Assembly: GCF_041146395.1 (NCBI RefSeq)
Contig: NC_090989.1
Coordinates: 225,092,843 to 225,156,842 of the forward strand
Direction: 5' to 3'
DNA: 64,000 nucleotides
From: Eulemur rufifrons
Lineage: Eukaryota; Chordata; Mammalia; Primates; Lemuridae
The position numbers were made by a program, and so were the translations under genes. Every line of letters starts with the position of its first letter. Within the stretch, counting starts at the first letter, position 1. The notes beneath the pieces were generated by a model. It saw nothing but the letters and a program-made list of their open reading frames with translations, was not told the DNA's origin and did no database searches. Shown in pieces: positions 34,691 to 48,059 of this stretch.

Positions 34691-35206
34691 TAATGAATTT
34701 TTATTAGTTAGCACCTTAATTGTAAACATCAGAATCCACACCCTCTAGTTTAAGCAGACATGGAATGTACTGAGGATTTCATGTAGCTCATGCAATCACT
34801 GAGCTCAGGGGCAACCTTCTAGCAATTACTTCCAGAGCCGTGCCAGGGTACTGGCCAGGTGAAGAATCTGCCAGCTGCCCCTGTTGCTGTCTGTCCCAGC
34901 AAGATGTTTACAGCTTGTTTCTTCACTTACTTTTGAGGACAAGTCTCATGTGGCTGCATCTGACGGGGGAATGGACTTTTCTAGAAATTATTTTGGGAAG
35001 GCAGTCCTCACAATGTGAGAAATTATCAAAATAGAAAATGTGTACAAGATTGGGTGACCACAATTGATAGGCAAGTGACTAAACTAATTGTCCCAGGCAC
35101 ATTTCGCCACTAATTACTGATGCCACTTTTCTCATATATTAAATTTGTATTTTTTAAAAAAGCATAGGACCAGTTTCTGGTTTATGTCATCAATTGCATC
35201 TGATTA
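34691..35206. other. Unique gap between LINE and Tigger
   Basis: No gene. AT-rich in part, with nothing recognised apart from a possible poly-A-like run at 35153-35161. Confidence 0.35.
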
Positions 35207-35659
35207 TAGTTGACCCTTGAACAGCACAGGCATCAGAGAAATTGACCCCTGTGCAGTCAAAAATCCGCACATAACTTTTGACTCCTCCAAAACTTAACTA
35301 CTAATGTGCTACTACTATTGATTGAAGGCCTTGCCAATAACATAAAGAGTTGATTAACACATATTTTGTATGTTGTATGCATTATATACTGTATTTTTAC
35401 AATAAAGTAAGCTAGAGAAAGGAAAATGTTATTAAGAAAATTATAAGGAAGAGAAAATATATTTTCTATTCATTAAGCAGAAGTGGATCATCATAATGGT
35501 CTTCATCCTGGTGGTCGTCTTCACATTGAGGAAGCTGAGGAGGAGGAGGGAGAGGAGGGGTTGGTCTTGCTGTCTCAGGGGTGGCAGAGGTGGAAGAAAA
35601 TCCACATCTAAGTGGACCTGAGAAGTTTAAACCCGTGTTGTTCAGAAGAGTGTCAACAG
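35207..35659 (-). mobile_element. Tigger-type (TcMar) DNA transposon derivative
   Basis: The left terminus reads 'tagttgacccttgaacagca' and the right end, reversed, reads 'ctgttgacactcttctgaac', degraded inverted repeats of the Tigger/MER8/MER44 type. A TA dinucleotide flanks both ends (35205-35206 and 35660-35661), as expected of Tc1/mariner integration. The interior is a deletion derivative that retains a C-terminal-tail-like coding remnant on the minus strand. Strand is given for that remnant. Confidence 0.75.
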
Positions 35660-35687
35660 TATTTTTATATTCTTGTGCTAATGCCAT
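35466..35687 (-). pseudogene. Tigger-derived open frame, acidic/proline-rich tail remnant
   Basis: An uninterrupted 73-codon minus-strand frame. About the first nine codons come from flanking DNA; the rest is Tigger sequence: a Ser/Thr-rich stretch ('FSSTSATPETARPTPP'), a proline run and an acidic end ('DEDHYDDPLLLNE'). This resembles the low-complexity carboxyl tail encoded by related Tigger elements, not a catalytic domain. It has no DDE motif and no HTH domain, and it is far shorter than a transposase. I treat it as a fossil that happens to stay open. Confidence 0.55.
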
Positions 35688-35699
35688 AATTATTTTATT

Positions 35700-36200
35700 T
35701 TTTGTTATATTACATTTTATCTACTATTGGTATACAGTGCACTTATTTTTATAAATATTACCTATTTATTCTTCTGGATGAACTTTGAGATCACTTTATC
35801 AATTTACCAAAATATAAATTAATTTGTTATTTTGATTATAATTGCGTTAAGCCTTCACATTAATTTGGCAGGTATTGACCTTGTTAAATATTAATCTAAG
35901 TATGTGATATATATTTTATTATTGAGTCAAAAAATTCTAATGTTCCTCAATAAGGTTTTGTAGTTTTCTTCAAAACAGTGTTTACATTTCCCACTAGTTA
36001 TTAGAAAGCATTATTTATTATTGTTAATATAAATAGACCCAGTTTTCCTTCCATTTCCCCTGTTTTTTCCTGCTGAGCAGGAAAGCTATTAAATTTTGCC
36101 TGTGTATTTTGTGTTAGATCCTTTAAAAATTTATTAATTCTAAGTGTACATGGATATATGCAAATAACAGTAATTTTGGAACATAAGGCAAGCAACTATA
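35700..36200 (-). mobile_element. Old LINE-1 ORF2 fragment, very AT-rich
   Basis: Phrases such as 'cttctggatgaactttgaga', 'attataattgcgttaagcct' and 'caataaggttttgtagtttt' follow reverse-strand L1M ORF2 in order. Strongly diverged, no open frame. Confidence 0.5.
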
Positions 36201-39200
36201 AAAGACATGAAAAATGATTTATATATAATTAATTCAATAAGCTAGGTGTAAAAATACCCTGGAAGAGGAGATGGTTCTAATATTGTAATAATGCTTGCAT
36301 TCCCTCTGTACGGATATTCTAAGTAACATGTGTAAAGCTGGTGATTTATATCATCCAGATATGCTCTGTAAAGTCAACCACATGCCTGGGTTTCCTTGTC
36401 AATCTGCACTGCATACCCAGACACACATGGTGTTTTCTCCCCAAATGCAAGTTCTTAAGCTCCACAATCAGATTCTGGGTAGCAACACATTAATTCAAGC
36501 AGATTGATGCCTCCAGAGGTCTCCGTGGCCTCGCCCCTCCATCCGCTCGCTGGTGGAGGGGATTTCATAAACGAAAACAGGCCAGGGCTCACTCAGTTCA
36601 ATCTTCCTGCCCCAAACTACTCTCTTCCTTTTGACAACTAAGTCACGTGTTTGCAGAACAGTGTCAGTGGGGTTTGTGGAATGTTACACTTAGAAAGGTT
36701 AAAAAAAAAAATCAGTAAATATGCCCAAAACAAGTGGGAAGAATTTGGTGAATGCTTGCTTTTAAAACTTCAGAGACTCAAAATGATCCTGTCTCTCCCA
36801 GGCCAGATAACCACTAAAAAAGGGGCACCAGTTACATAGCTCTTCACTAAAAAGCTATGGGAAGATTAATGCCTAGGGTTTATAAAAGGCATCATTAGAT
36901 AATAGCTTCTAATTCCATAGGGTATAAAATATAGAGAAAGATAAACATATCCTTAATATGGACAGGATCCTGCTTGGCTGAATTTCCTTGGGACTCTTAA
37001 AATTTTAGTAAAGTATTCACATTTATTTGTAGCCTTAAAAGCAATTCTTAGGCAGCCCCATTCCTTGGTCGCTCGTTGGCCATCTAGCCATGCAAAATAG
37101 TGTCTGCACTTCCTGTTTAGAGTACACATAACAAACATGAGCAGACTCAACTAATTGCGTTTACCTGGCTTGGCCCATTCTGAGATCCAGAGGAGAAGGC
37201 TGGATTTGGGAGAGGGTTTGTCGTAAGACAACTGGAGGTCCTTTCTCTTTCTCATGGTTCTTGACCTCTGGGACTCTCTTGTCTTGATTGGTCGTTTTAG
37301 GGTGGTTCTCAATGCACTTAGGAAATCTGGCTCTGAGCCTAACGTAAGCATAGCTCAGATTCTGCACTTTCCGGTCAGAAATGGAGCAGGGTGACAGGAT
37401 TTGGGGAGGACTTCTGGTGACGTGAGGAGGTGTGTTAAGTAAAACATGTTAAAAGACCAAGGTAGGAACTTTCTTAGTACTTGAAGGATGACAGGATATT
37501 TGAGGTCGAAAAAGGTTGCATTTACAGCTGGAAATGCAAGGAATCCTGTCACATTTTGAGGGAGCTTTGTAGAGTCTGTAACATTCTCCAGCTGGGCTTA
37601 AATATTAGAATAGTTATGTAGCCCTTTCATGCTCCCCTTTAAAGCCTGCTGGGTCTGACTTGAGCGTGGAGCCACAAAACAAGGCTCCGCACATTTCTTG
37701 CCAGCCTGGCAAAGACTAAGAGTGCACAATTGCTGAAAAGTTGAAAAAAATCAATATGATGTGTGTGTGGGTAATATGACAAAACTCTTTAGAAAATCTG
37801 TATAATTAACCATTTTTGCCACATAAAAGTGTTGCAAATTGATCTGGAAAAAAGGCCACAGTCCTTATGTAACTTAATTAAAGATCATTCTGGAAATGAA
37901 CTGGAAGGCTGCTAGAGCAATGGTTAAGAGGTTAATTATTCAATAATCAGTCAATTATCCTGGTAACCAAATTCATGAGGAAATCCTACATTTTTGAGCA
38001 GGGAAAACAACTTCCTCGTGGTTGAAAAGGGATGGAGGAGTTTTGACATCAAGAAGAAATGGGTCAAGTTTTTAAGAGTTGTGAACCTAAGGTTTCTTGT
38101 TTTTAAAATCTTTCTGAAATGATACTTTAAAAAAATTAGCAATAGCAGATTATTTTAAATTAATGTCATAGAAAATTAAATTTTTTAATAGAAAATGTGA
38201 TCGAGTGGAACAATACTGTTCCATTCACGTGTGTGTCTCTTGCTAAGTTGTTATGTTTGGATCATAAGATTCAGATACCAGCATCTACCGGAGGCAGTCA
38301 AGGATGGCAGATAAAAACTATGCTATCTATGGAAACTCAAATGCAGGTCCTGAGGGCAAAGTCACAGACGATGTGATAGTTTTTTTTCTCCTCAAATTAA
38401 CTGCTGTTGGCTGTGTAGCTAGATGTATTTGAGAGATTAATTTGTGTTAATTTGTTTCCTGTTTCTCTCCCCTGTATACTAAGTCACTTCATTTCCTCAG
38501 GGAAGTCACAGTCCAAGCCCAAAGGAGTGCTTCAAGAATACAACAGGGATGAGAAAAGGAGAAAGTGGTTTGTAGGAAGGAGCAGAATGGCTTGGCAGAA
38601 GCAGGGGTTTACAGAGGTGCTTGCTACAGACTTGAGAAACATTGTTTTGGGCTGGATGAAGGACAGGAGAGGGGCAGTGGGCCCCTGAGAAGTGCGGATG
38701 CTGACAGCGTCCTGCCGAGGGAGCGCCACCCCAGCAGGTGTGTCCAGGTAGACATGACCAGAGTCCTGTTCACAGAAACTAGAGTTATTGGACCATGAAA
38801 CAGCAGGGAGAAGTTGGGCCTCGAGGAGTAAGAGGGACAAGGCAGTGGCCATACCTTTGACAAATTGTGTGGACAAAAGACGGATTACCAACAAACCCTC
38901 CCTTCTCCTTGGAGCTTAGGTGCAAACTAAGGAAAAAGGGGTAACTGCAGAGATTGTTTCCTACCAGTTTGATGAGGGCTGAAATTCAAAATTGATTTCT
39001 GGACAAGAAAGATGTGCCACTTCTTTTAGATTCAGTTTTGTGGACTGGGATTGATCTTCACTACATTTGCCTAAAAGCATCAGTTATCACCACAGTGAAA
39101 ACTATAAAGCTATTTTGGGTATAGACAAAGTTTAAGAATGTTTCTCTACATGACTCCATCCCTGAGTCAAAGTTATGGTGAAGGATGGAAGGAATGGTGA

Positions 39201-39309
39201 GAAAAGTAGTCACATAGTATTGGCAGAGAACATGACCTGGGACACTTAGAAATACAACTAAAATTAATTTTCTACATGAAAGTTAAGTTATAAAGTTACA
39301 TCCCCTGTT
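36201..39309. other. Long unique stretch, no gene recognised
   Basis: About 3.1 kb with no gene I can support and no confident repeat. The overlapping frames at 38452-38894 (78, 120, 77 and 79 codons on both strands) coincide with a less AT-rich patch and show no domain. A short GC-rich patch lies at about 36510-36560. Confidence 0.4.
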
Positions 39310-39760
39310 GGCATTCATTAAATGTATCAGAGTCCCAGAAAGAAACACGTAGAACACTCAAATCGGAGAACTTGAGGAAAGACTAATAAAAAGGGCTTTT
39401 TACCAAAGGACAGTGAGGGAAAGCAGAATGGCTGGTGCAGTAGCCCTGAGGCTATAGCCGCCATTGGAACCCACAGAGAGAGAAAGGAGGTGAGGGAAGG
39501 AAGGAGGAGAGGGAGGTGAGAGAGTCCTTAAGATGTAATCAACCTACTGCGACTGGCAGGGAGGGAGCTGGGGGAATAAATATCTCATCTCAGCCTCATT
39601 CTCCCCCTTCCTTTCCAATTTCTGCTAGTCTCATTCTTTGGCCAAACCCAACTGAAATCTGGAGGGCAGGGAGCTGAATGATGCAGTCCAATGTGGGTCA
39701 GCCTTCTGGGGCACAGAGCAGAGGAGAAAACGGCACAATAAATATGAGAGAGTAGCAGTG
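39310..39760. repeat. Unclassified LTR-like repeat, second copy
   Basis: Begins near 'gtatcagagtcccagaaaga' and runs to 'ggggcacagagcagaggaga'. It shares several phrases with the copy at 24545-24965, so the two are paralogous repeats. It includes a GA-rich segment at 39476-39520. Family name uncertain. Confidence 0.45.
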
Positions 39761-40384
39761 ACAATCACCACCACACAACCAAGTTGTGAGATGGTCATCT
39801 CTCATTGTTGTGTGATTAGATTATAACCAATTTGGGTTTTTTTGGTCCTGCAAGCAACACAGAGCAGGAACAACTAGCTTAAAATGAATTAGAAGTTAAA
39901 AAAAAAAAAAGGAGAGAGAATAATGAAGACATCTTAAATTCTGAAAAGCCAGTGACTTCAGATATTGATTTTCTACCAAGTCTTTAGTTTAATTATTTTA
40001 ACATGTTAATCTATTTGCTTTTGTGTTTTGGCAAAGTCCTCTGGAGCCATTTGTCATATTACAGACGGGTTCAGATACGGAACAACTGTATGGTCAGTGC
40101 CTTTGAAGGAAGCCTAGTAGCATAAGCAGTGGGCAGGACCAATGCAGGCCAGGCTTTCCAAGCCCCGCAATGGCGAGAGGGCTGCATGCACTACAGCGTA
40201 GGAGGCACCCGCAGCACCTGCTGCACGCCACGCGAAGGGAGAGCCCTGGAGTGCGCAATACGCGGCCGGCCCTGGGTGCTTTTTGAGAACTTGTATTCAC
40301 CCATCTGATGTTCAACTTCTTTCATCTATAAAGTGGGATTCTGTGTTACCAAATTTAACTCTAGACACGTGTCTTGAAAAGTAA
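39761..40384. other. Unique stretch with a CpG-rich pocket
   Basis: No gene recognised. Positions 40130-40275 contain about ten CpG dinucleotides in about 145 bp ('gccacgcgaagg', 'gtgcgcaatacgcggccggc') in otherwise CpG-poor DNA. It is too short for a classical CpG island, and no transcript structure is visible. Confidence 0.5.
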
Positions 40385-40640
40385 CCACCACCACAACAGA
40401 TATTTGTTGAATACTCACTGTGTGCTAGATATTATACTAAGTGCTTACCCGTGTGAGAATCAAGTCTTCTAGAACCAAAATAGTAGGTCTAATTATTATC
40501 TTCACTTTAATGGATGAGGAAAGCAAAGCTCAGAGAGGTTAAATAATTTGACTATGTTTTCTCAACCTGTAAGTGGCAAACCCAAAAGTTGAACCCAGGA
40601 CTCTTTCTCTCCAAAGCCCACACTCTTAACCACTAGTTTC
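40385..40640 (-). repeat. MIR SINE, near full length
   Basis: Excellent reverse-strand MIR: 'tatttgttgaatactcactg', 'tgtgctagatattatactaa', 'gatgaggaaagcaaagctca', 'gagaggttaaataatttgac', 'gttgaacccaggactctttc', 'cactcttaaccactagt'. Both the 3' tail and the tRNA-derived head are present. Confidence 0.85.
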
Positions 40641-41429
40641 CTACTCATTATATGAAGGGAAAGTCACTTTCCCCTTTATGCATTCTGATCAATTTTTAAA
40701 AAGTGAAGTCATACTTTGTATGTCCATTGGAAGCATGATTCTTTGTGATAGGATATTTTTAAGATGTACGATACCATATACATGTGGACAAGTGTTGGCC
40801 ATTAGCACTTTGTCAATGTCAAGGCCAAGGATTTCAGCCACAACAGGAAGGCAGGCAGCAGTTGTCAAGGCGGGTCAGGTGTTCTGAGTTTCCATTTGGT
40901 TAGCCTGTAAATGAACAGGGTGCCTCTGGAGTGGGACAGAATGTATTTTCTGCTACTTGCCCTTCTCCCTGAGGGGATGATGTATCTGAATTGCCATTCA
41001 TACGTTGTTGCATGAAATATGGCCATACCTTCCACTTTCCTGACCTTTTCTGTAGTCTGTTTTGGTTGGTCATTTGTCTTTTCTACACAAGGCAGGGAGG
41101 CCACTAACGGGAGAAATTAAATGGTCAGTTAATCAAGTTAGAGGATAATGTAAAGGTCAAGACATAGCAGCACATCACTATAATTCACAGACTATAGGAA
41201 TAATTGAACCATGGATCCTTCAGTGAGGAAGGAATTCAATTGACCAAGACAGTACATCCATTGTAATCATCATTTTCCCCAAATGTGATGATAGTCGATA
41301 GGTGCAGTATTTTTAGTATGGTGAGTTTTACTGCAATGATGGTTACCAAAATATAAGAAAGATATTGGACAGAGCTGCTAAGAGGCATCGGAATATCCTA
41401 AATATACTTATTTTTCCTTCTGGCTCCCT
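40641..41429. other. Unique stretch, no gene recognised
   Basis: No repeat or exon recognised. Confidence 0.4.
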
Positions 41430-41910
41430 GTCTTAGGTGAGGCTCTCTGGAAATAGAGCCTAAGATGAGGAAACTTGTGCAAGTGATTTATTGAGAGTTT
41501 CAGGAAAAATCAGTAAGCAGGTGAGGGAAGTGGAATAGGGCAGGGGAGAAGCTAAGCACAGGATGACTTCAGCTGGAGTCTAGCTGGAGTCTGATCCACG
41601 GGGGCTCTGGAGAAGAAAAGCACCACAGAGTGATCCCAACTTATGGCAGAAGGGCTGGGCTTTCGACTCCATATCAGTCAGTCATTGGCTGCAGGCTGTA
41701 GGCTGCACCTGGTTTGGGAGAGTGGGGTTCAACCTCCCGGGAATTTCCTGGCACGATGGCTTCTCTAGCTCGAGGCAATTACCCAGAGGAGGTGCAGCTG
41801 TGAGCCATTAGCAGCCAGCACTCACAGGTGCTGGTCCTGGTGGATGGGTGCACAGGCCTAGTAAAGGAGATCTTCCGGCATCGACTGCACTTGCATGCTT
41901 CCACGTTGCC
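41430..41910. repeat. Possible old LTR-like repeat
   Basis: 'gaggctctctggaaatagag' followed by 'gatttattgagagtttcagg', 'ggagtggaatagggcagggg'-like text and 'acagagtgatcccaactt' recalls dispersed LTR-type repeats, but I cannot assign a family. It directly abuts the MaLR LTR at 41913. Confidence 0.3.
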
Positions 41911-41912
41911 TC

Positions 41913-42289
41913 TGCTATGTTTGATTGTGTTTCTCTCCAAAATTCAAGTGTTGGAACCCACTACCCAATGTGACAGTATTAAGAGGTGGGGCCTTTCGGG
42001 AAATGATTAAGTCATGAACACTCCACCCTCATGAATGGGATTCGTGCTCTACAAAAGAGGAGAAGGGAATGCCCCAGGCTCTTTGTGCCCTTCCACCTTC
42101 CACCCTCTGAGGACGCAGCAAGAAGGAGTCATCTCGGAAGCGGAGAGTGAGCATTCATCAGACACTGAATCTGCCAGCAACTTGATCTTGGACTTCTCAG
42201 CCTCCAGAACTGTGAGATATAAATTTCTGCTTTTTATAAATTACCCATTCTAAGGTATTTTGTTATGGTAGCATGAACTGACCGAGACA
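41913..42289 (+). mobile_element. Solo LTR of the MaLR (MLT1) group
   Basis: Starts 'tgctatgtttgattgtgttt' and ends 'gcatgaactgaccgagaca', with MLT1 phrases between: 'ttaagaggtggggcctttcg', 'tcatgaatgggattcgtgct', 'cttgatcttggacttctcag', 'ctccagaactgtgagatata'. Flanking 5-mers 'gcctc' and 'gcttc' match at four of five, consistent with an aged target duplication. It is a non-coding solo LTR with no internal retroviral genes nearby. Confidence 0.8.
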
Positions 42290-42421
42290 GCTTCTTTCCT
42301 AGCTCTTATATATTGCAGACAGATCAAGGTGAGCAGAGAAAAGCTCTGAAGTGTTTCTGTGCTTTATGTGAAGTAAGGGTAAGAATTGTTTAGTGAGACT
42401 TTTTTCACTGTGTGTGAAAGT

Positions 42422-42462
42422 TTGATGCACGAGGCCCTGGGTTCAATCCCAAGCACCCCCCT
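42422..42462 (+). pseudogene. tRNA-Ala-like 3' half
   Basis: 'gaggccctgggttcaatccc' then 'aagcaccccc' reproduces the variable loop, T arm and acceptor 3' strand of a tRNA-Ala, and 'gtttgatgcac' before it resembles the anticodon stem. The B box is intact. The D arm and 5' acceptor strand cannot be recognised upstream, so the gene is broken. A truncated tRNA pseudogene or a piece of a tRNA-Ala-derived SINE would both explain it. Confidence 0.6.
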
Positions 42463-42965
42463 CCCCTCCGCCACACACTAAAGTTTGAAAGCTACATGGA
42501 GGACAGATTAGAGAGACAGGCATTTTTGCTTTTGGTTGTGTTTGCAGAGGGTACAGACTGATTCAAACTTTCACTAGGGGAGAAGCTGTCCTGATTGTTT
42601 GTACCTCTAAGCGGATGGTTGGAAATGGGAATGACTACATTCTTCATTTTTTGCATATTTGTTGAGAAATTAAGTAGGACACAATGGATTTCTCCCCGAC
42701 CCCCATTTTCCAGCGCTGCCCCAAGAACTTTCTGCAAAACAGGTTCTTCTGCATATGTAAAAGCCTCCTCTTTAAAATGGGATGCACTTAGTGGCAAAGC
42801 TTCTCTCTCTCTCTTAAAACTCTGTTGGACAGAGCTGTATCAACTCCCTTACTCACTCTACCCTAAAGGAGATGAATGACTCTTCTGATTGGCAAATTTT
42901 GGGAGAATAACTGGCCATGATTATTTCAGCTTTATTCTCCTTTCCTTTAAGAAAGTGCTTCTTTG
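42463..42965. other. Unique gap with Alu target duplication at right edge
   Basis: Nothing recognised apart from the left copy of the Alu target duplication, 'gtgcttctttg', at 42955-42965. Confidence 0.4.
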
Positions 42966-43314
42966 GGCCAGGCACGGTGGCTCACGCCTGTAAGTAATCC
43001 TAGCACTCTGGGAGGGCAAGGCGGGTGGATCATTTGAGCTCAGGAGTTCAAGACCAGCCTGAGCAAGAGTGAGACCCCGTCTCTACTAAAAAAATACAAA
43101 GAAATTAGCTGGACAACTAAAAATACATAGAAAAAAATTAGCCAGGCATGGTGGCGTGTGCCTCTAGTCCCAGCCACTTGGGAGGCTGAGGCAGAAGGAT
43201 TGCTTGAGCCTAGGAGTTTGAGGCTGCTGTGAGCTAGGCTGATGCCATGGCACTCTACCCCAGGCAACAGAGTGAGACTCTGTCTCAAAAAAACAAAACA
43301 AAACAAAACAAAAC
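42966..43314 (+). mobile_element. Strepsirrhine-type Alu, full length
   Basis: Head 'ggccaggcacggtggctcac' and tail 'gagactctgtctcaaaaaaa' with an (AAAAC)n-rich A-tail. It is flanked by a perfect 11-bp duplication, 'gtgcttctttg' (42955-42965 and 43315-43325). It carries 'gagcaagagtgagacccc' and the extra A-rich linker ('gacaactaaaaatacata') seen in strepsirrhine Alus, plus a small 'taag' insertion in the left arm ('gtaagtaatcctag'). Confidence 0.92.
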
Positions 43315-43325
43315 GTGCTTCTTTG

Positions 43326-43579
43326 CAGAGGATGTGAGTTCTCTGCTCCCATACCAAATATTGTACAGGGGCCTGTCTTAGGGGGAGGGCCTGCTGCTCA
43401 GATCAGCTTTGCCATGACTGGGTGTATACATTTATGTCTCTGTAATTCTAGAGTTCAGTATTATCAACTCCATTTGGCTAACAGAATATTTACGATAAAA
43501 CCTCTTACCAAGCTGATAACAGAGGGAGTTCTCTTAACCCATTGAGGACAACCGTAAAAACTTAAATAAAAATCATAAT
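43326..43579. other. Short unique gap
   Basis: Nothing recognised between the Alu duplication and the old L1. Confidence 0.4.
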
Positions 43580-45285
<1,706 letters not shown>

Positions 45286-46925
45286 CCATGGACCACAGTT
45301 GGAATGATTTGAAATGTGGGAAAAAGATACAACAGGCAACAGCTGACATTCAGGGAGCATAAGAGAGCAAAGCATAGCTCCCTTTCACTGCTTGGACCGT
45401 GAACTACAGCTAGCAGTAGCCTGCCTTAGTGTCACCGGTGAGCTCTGCCTACTGGATCTTACTTTCTACTACTTATTTATGATGGATATACCTCTTGACA
45501 AGAGGAAGAAAACCATGGGTTTGATTTTGCAGTCGTGTCAGCCATGGAAAGAGCAATAGGGACACCATACGGGCTTTGCAAAGAACTGAGGATGAAGCCA
45601 TGTAGTCCTCTTACACCAAAGGTGGAGCCAATGTTCTCACACCTTTAGAACTAGTTAAAATGTATCCTGGGTTGCTGGGAGGTTAAGGCAGTTAAGTTGC
45701 ACCTAAAGTATAGCTATAGGATTGTGTTGTAAGTAATTTTTATTACTAATAACTGCAATGCCTGTTCCCTAATCATTTAAATTTTGAATAAATTTAAGTG
45801 GCTTGAAAGTTTTCTCAGTGATATGTCCCTGTGCACAGATATTCTGAAATGCCTTCCTGAATGGGAGAGGAAAGTGTAGTATTTCACTCAAAGGTATTGT
45901 GAATGGTTATTAGAAATTAGTTTAGTATTCAACTTCCCTGCCAAATATTCTTGTGAAGGAACCGGTTCCATGAGGTCTGACTTTGCCCATGGGCAAAATG
46001 TCGTCGGTCTTCCTCCTCATTGTTAAGAGACTGTTGAGAGCCGCTGTGCTGGGGTACTGTCGAGGAATGCCACCAGGCTGCGTGGAAAAATACCTGAGCA
46101 CTTAAATAACCCCCAAGAGGTGATGTCAGCAAGTGGGACTAAATCTTACTAAGCAGCTGAGAACATGCTGAAGGCATTCTGGAAAAGATTACAGTCATTG
46201 TGCAGCGCCCTTGTGTAAGTCACGGCTATTAACTAAACAGGAAAGGCCAAACTGTCAGGCAGCCAGCCTTTTCCTTAGATGCTTGTTTTCCAATTTCTTT
46301 CCAATGCATCTAGAAAACTGTGGCACTAAACAGAGAACAGCACAACAATGGTTGCGTGAAGTCAGTGTTATGCACGGGCAGAATGGATACCAGCTGTGCG
46401 CCTGGAGGCGAAGCTGTCAGGGCAAATGGTTCCTTGCTCACCTTGAAGGATGGCGAGAGTTCCATTTCCCGAGAATTACCAGGAACTGACAAATCCTGTC
46501 GGACTCTGGGCATGGATGGGAAACTTCAGAAACCACCTGTGAATAGTTGGCACATTGGAAACATTTGCTAAGAAAAGAGAGCTGGCCTGAGGCATTCTGA
46601 AGGAGAAAGTTCGTGTATTTTCCTTTTTGGGACCTAGGCCAGACTTGTGGAAGACTGATCATAGAAAACGGATTATGAAATACTCAGGAACCAGGATGTG
46701 GCATTGTGTCTATTCTCATTTCCTCACCCCAGGAGTTCAAACTACTTACTGCCTCTCAGAAATTAGTTTGCAACACACTAATGTCTGTTTGTCTTTTCCC
46801 TCTGTTCTTGTCAAAATCATTGCCAAACTATTTTCTATTTATTAGGAAAAGTAAATGCTGGTTAATGATTTGTAGTTTTAAACACATGAAGAAAGAAAGA
46901 TGGCAAATCTAGATTTAGGCTTCTT
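45286..46925. other. Unique stretch, no gene recognised
   Basis: About 1.6 kb with no named repeat. Overlapping frames on both strands at 46211-46662 give no domain. The composition is more balanced than the AT-rich LINE block to the right. Candidate for conserved non-coding sequence, but that needs alignment. Confidence 0.4.
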
Positions 46926-47900
46926 TATATTTCAAACTCTTTTGCTCAGAGTATATTTATTGATATATTATCATGCTGCTCCATATCTACTTTTGTTTAT
47001 AAATAAGTTATTATAAAATTATATAATTTGGATTGCTAGATGATATATAAATTTACCCATAATTTCATTATCACAGCAGATAATTTCTTAAGAATGAATA
47101 TCATAACCCATATGTACATGCAACTGAATATTCTTCAGATAATATTGTATTAGAAGTTTCCACATTGCTGTATAGTCTTCCTAGCCATCACTTAAAATAG
47201 ATGATTAAAATACACATTCTTTAAAGAAAATATTGACAATAGATAATTTAAAAAATTAATTGAACATATCTGCATATTTGAGTCTATTTTTTATACATAC
47301 TCTAAAAGTACCATGCAGTTCAGTATCCAGTTTTTGGCACTTAACATAAGATTTTTTCTATGTTATTAACTTAATCACCATGTGCATAATTTTAATAATT
47401 GCATTATATTCCATTAGTAAGTTTACCAACAATATATTTAAGCATTCTTGGGTTGTTGACATTTAGAATATTTGCTCTAATTTGCTATTGTTAAATATTA
47501 AAAAAAGCTACCATAAACATCTTCCTGAATGTAGCTTTTGTAAAAACTGGTTTATTTCTCTAGGACATTACTGGGTCAGAGGCTAATCAGTTTTCTGGCT
47601 TCCGATGGTTATTGCCACATGGCTTTCCAAAAGTATTGCATCAATTTTACAGCTACAAAATTCTACAAAAGAAGCAATTTCACACAATTCTTAATGTAAT
47701 AATTATGAATTTTAATAGCTATGTGTTAACTTTATTAAATTAATAATGAAATTGATTTCTTAATGTGTTTCTTACTGGTTTTCCCATTTTGAGATTTATC
47801 AGTTTCCATAGGTCATGTGCTTTTCCTATTTCATTTTTTGAGTAGAGTTTTTCTGATTGTATGATGTGAAATTTTGGTATAAGGTTTGCAATAGATATTT
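46926..47900 (-). mobile_element. Old LINE-1 (L1ME-like) fragment
   Basis: 'attgcattatattccattag', 'agctaccataaacatcttcc', 'tatttctctaggacattact' then 'gggtcagaggctaatcag' is the reverse-strand L1ME order ('...tattccattgtatgga... aggataaattcctagaagtggaattgctgggtcaaagg...'). Very AT-rich, diverged, and without an open frame. Confidence 0.6.
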
Positions 47901-48059
47901 TCCTTCAGACTTCTTGCATCTTATTTTTTTGGCATACCAAAATTGTTATTTTTGCTAAATAATTAGTCTTTTCCTTTGTGATTTCTGTCACTTAGAAAGT
48001 AATTTCCCCTCTAAAGAATTGATAAATATTTAATGCTGTATTCTTTAGACTTTTTATGA

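Noticed and set aside
38532..38894. 120-codon minus-strand frame
   Set aside because: Three other frames overlap it on both strands and it has no recognisable features.
43040..43357. 105-codon minus-strand frame
   Set aside because: It is the antisense of an Alu, a known source of spurious open frames.
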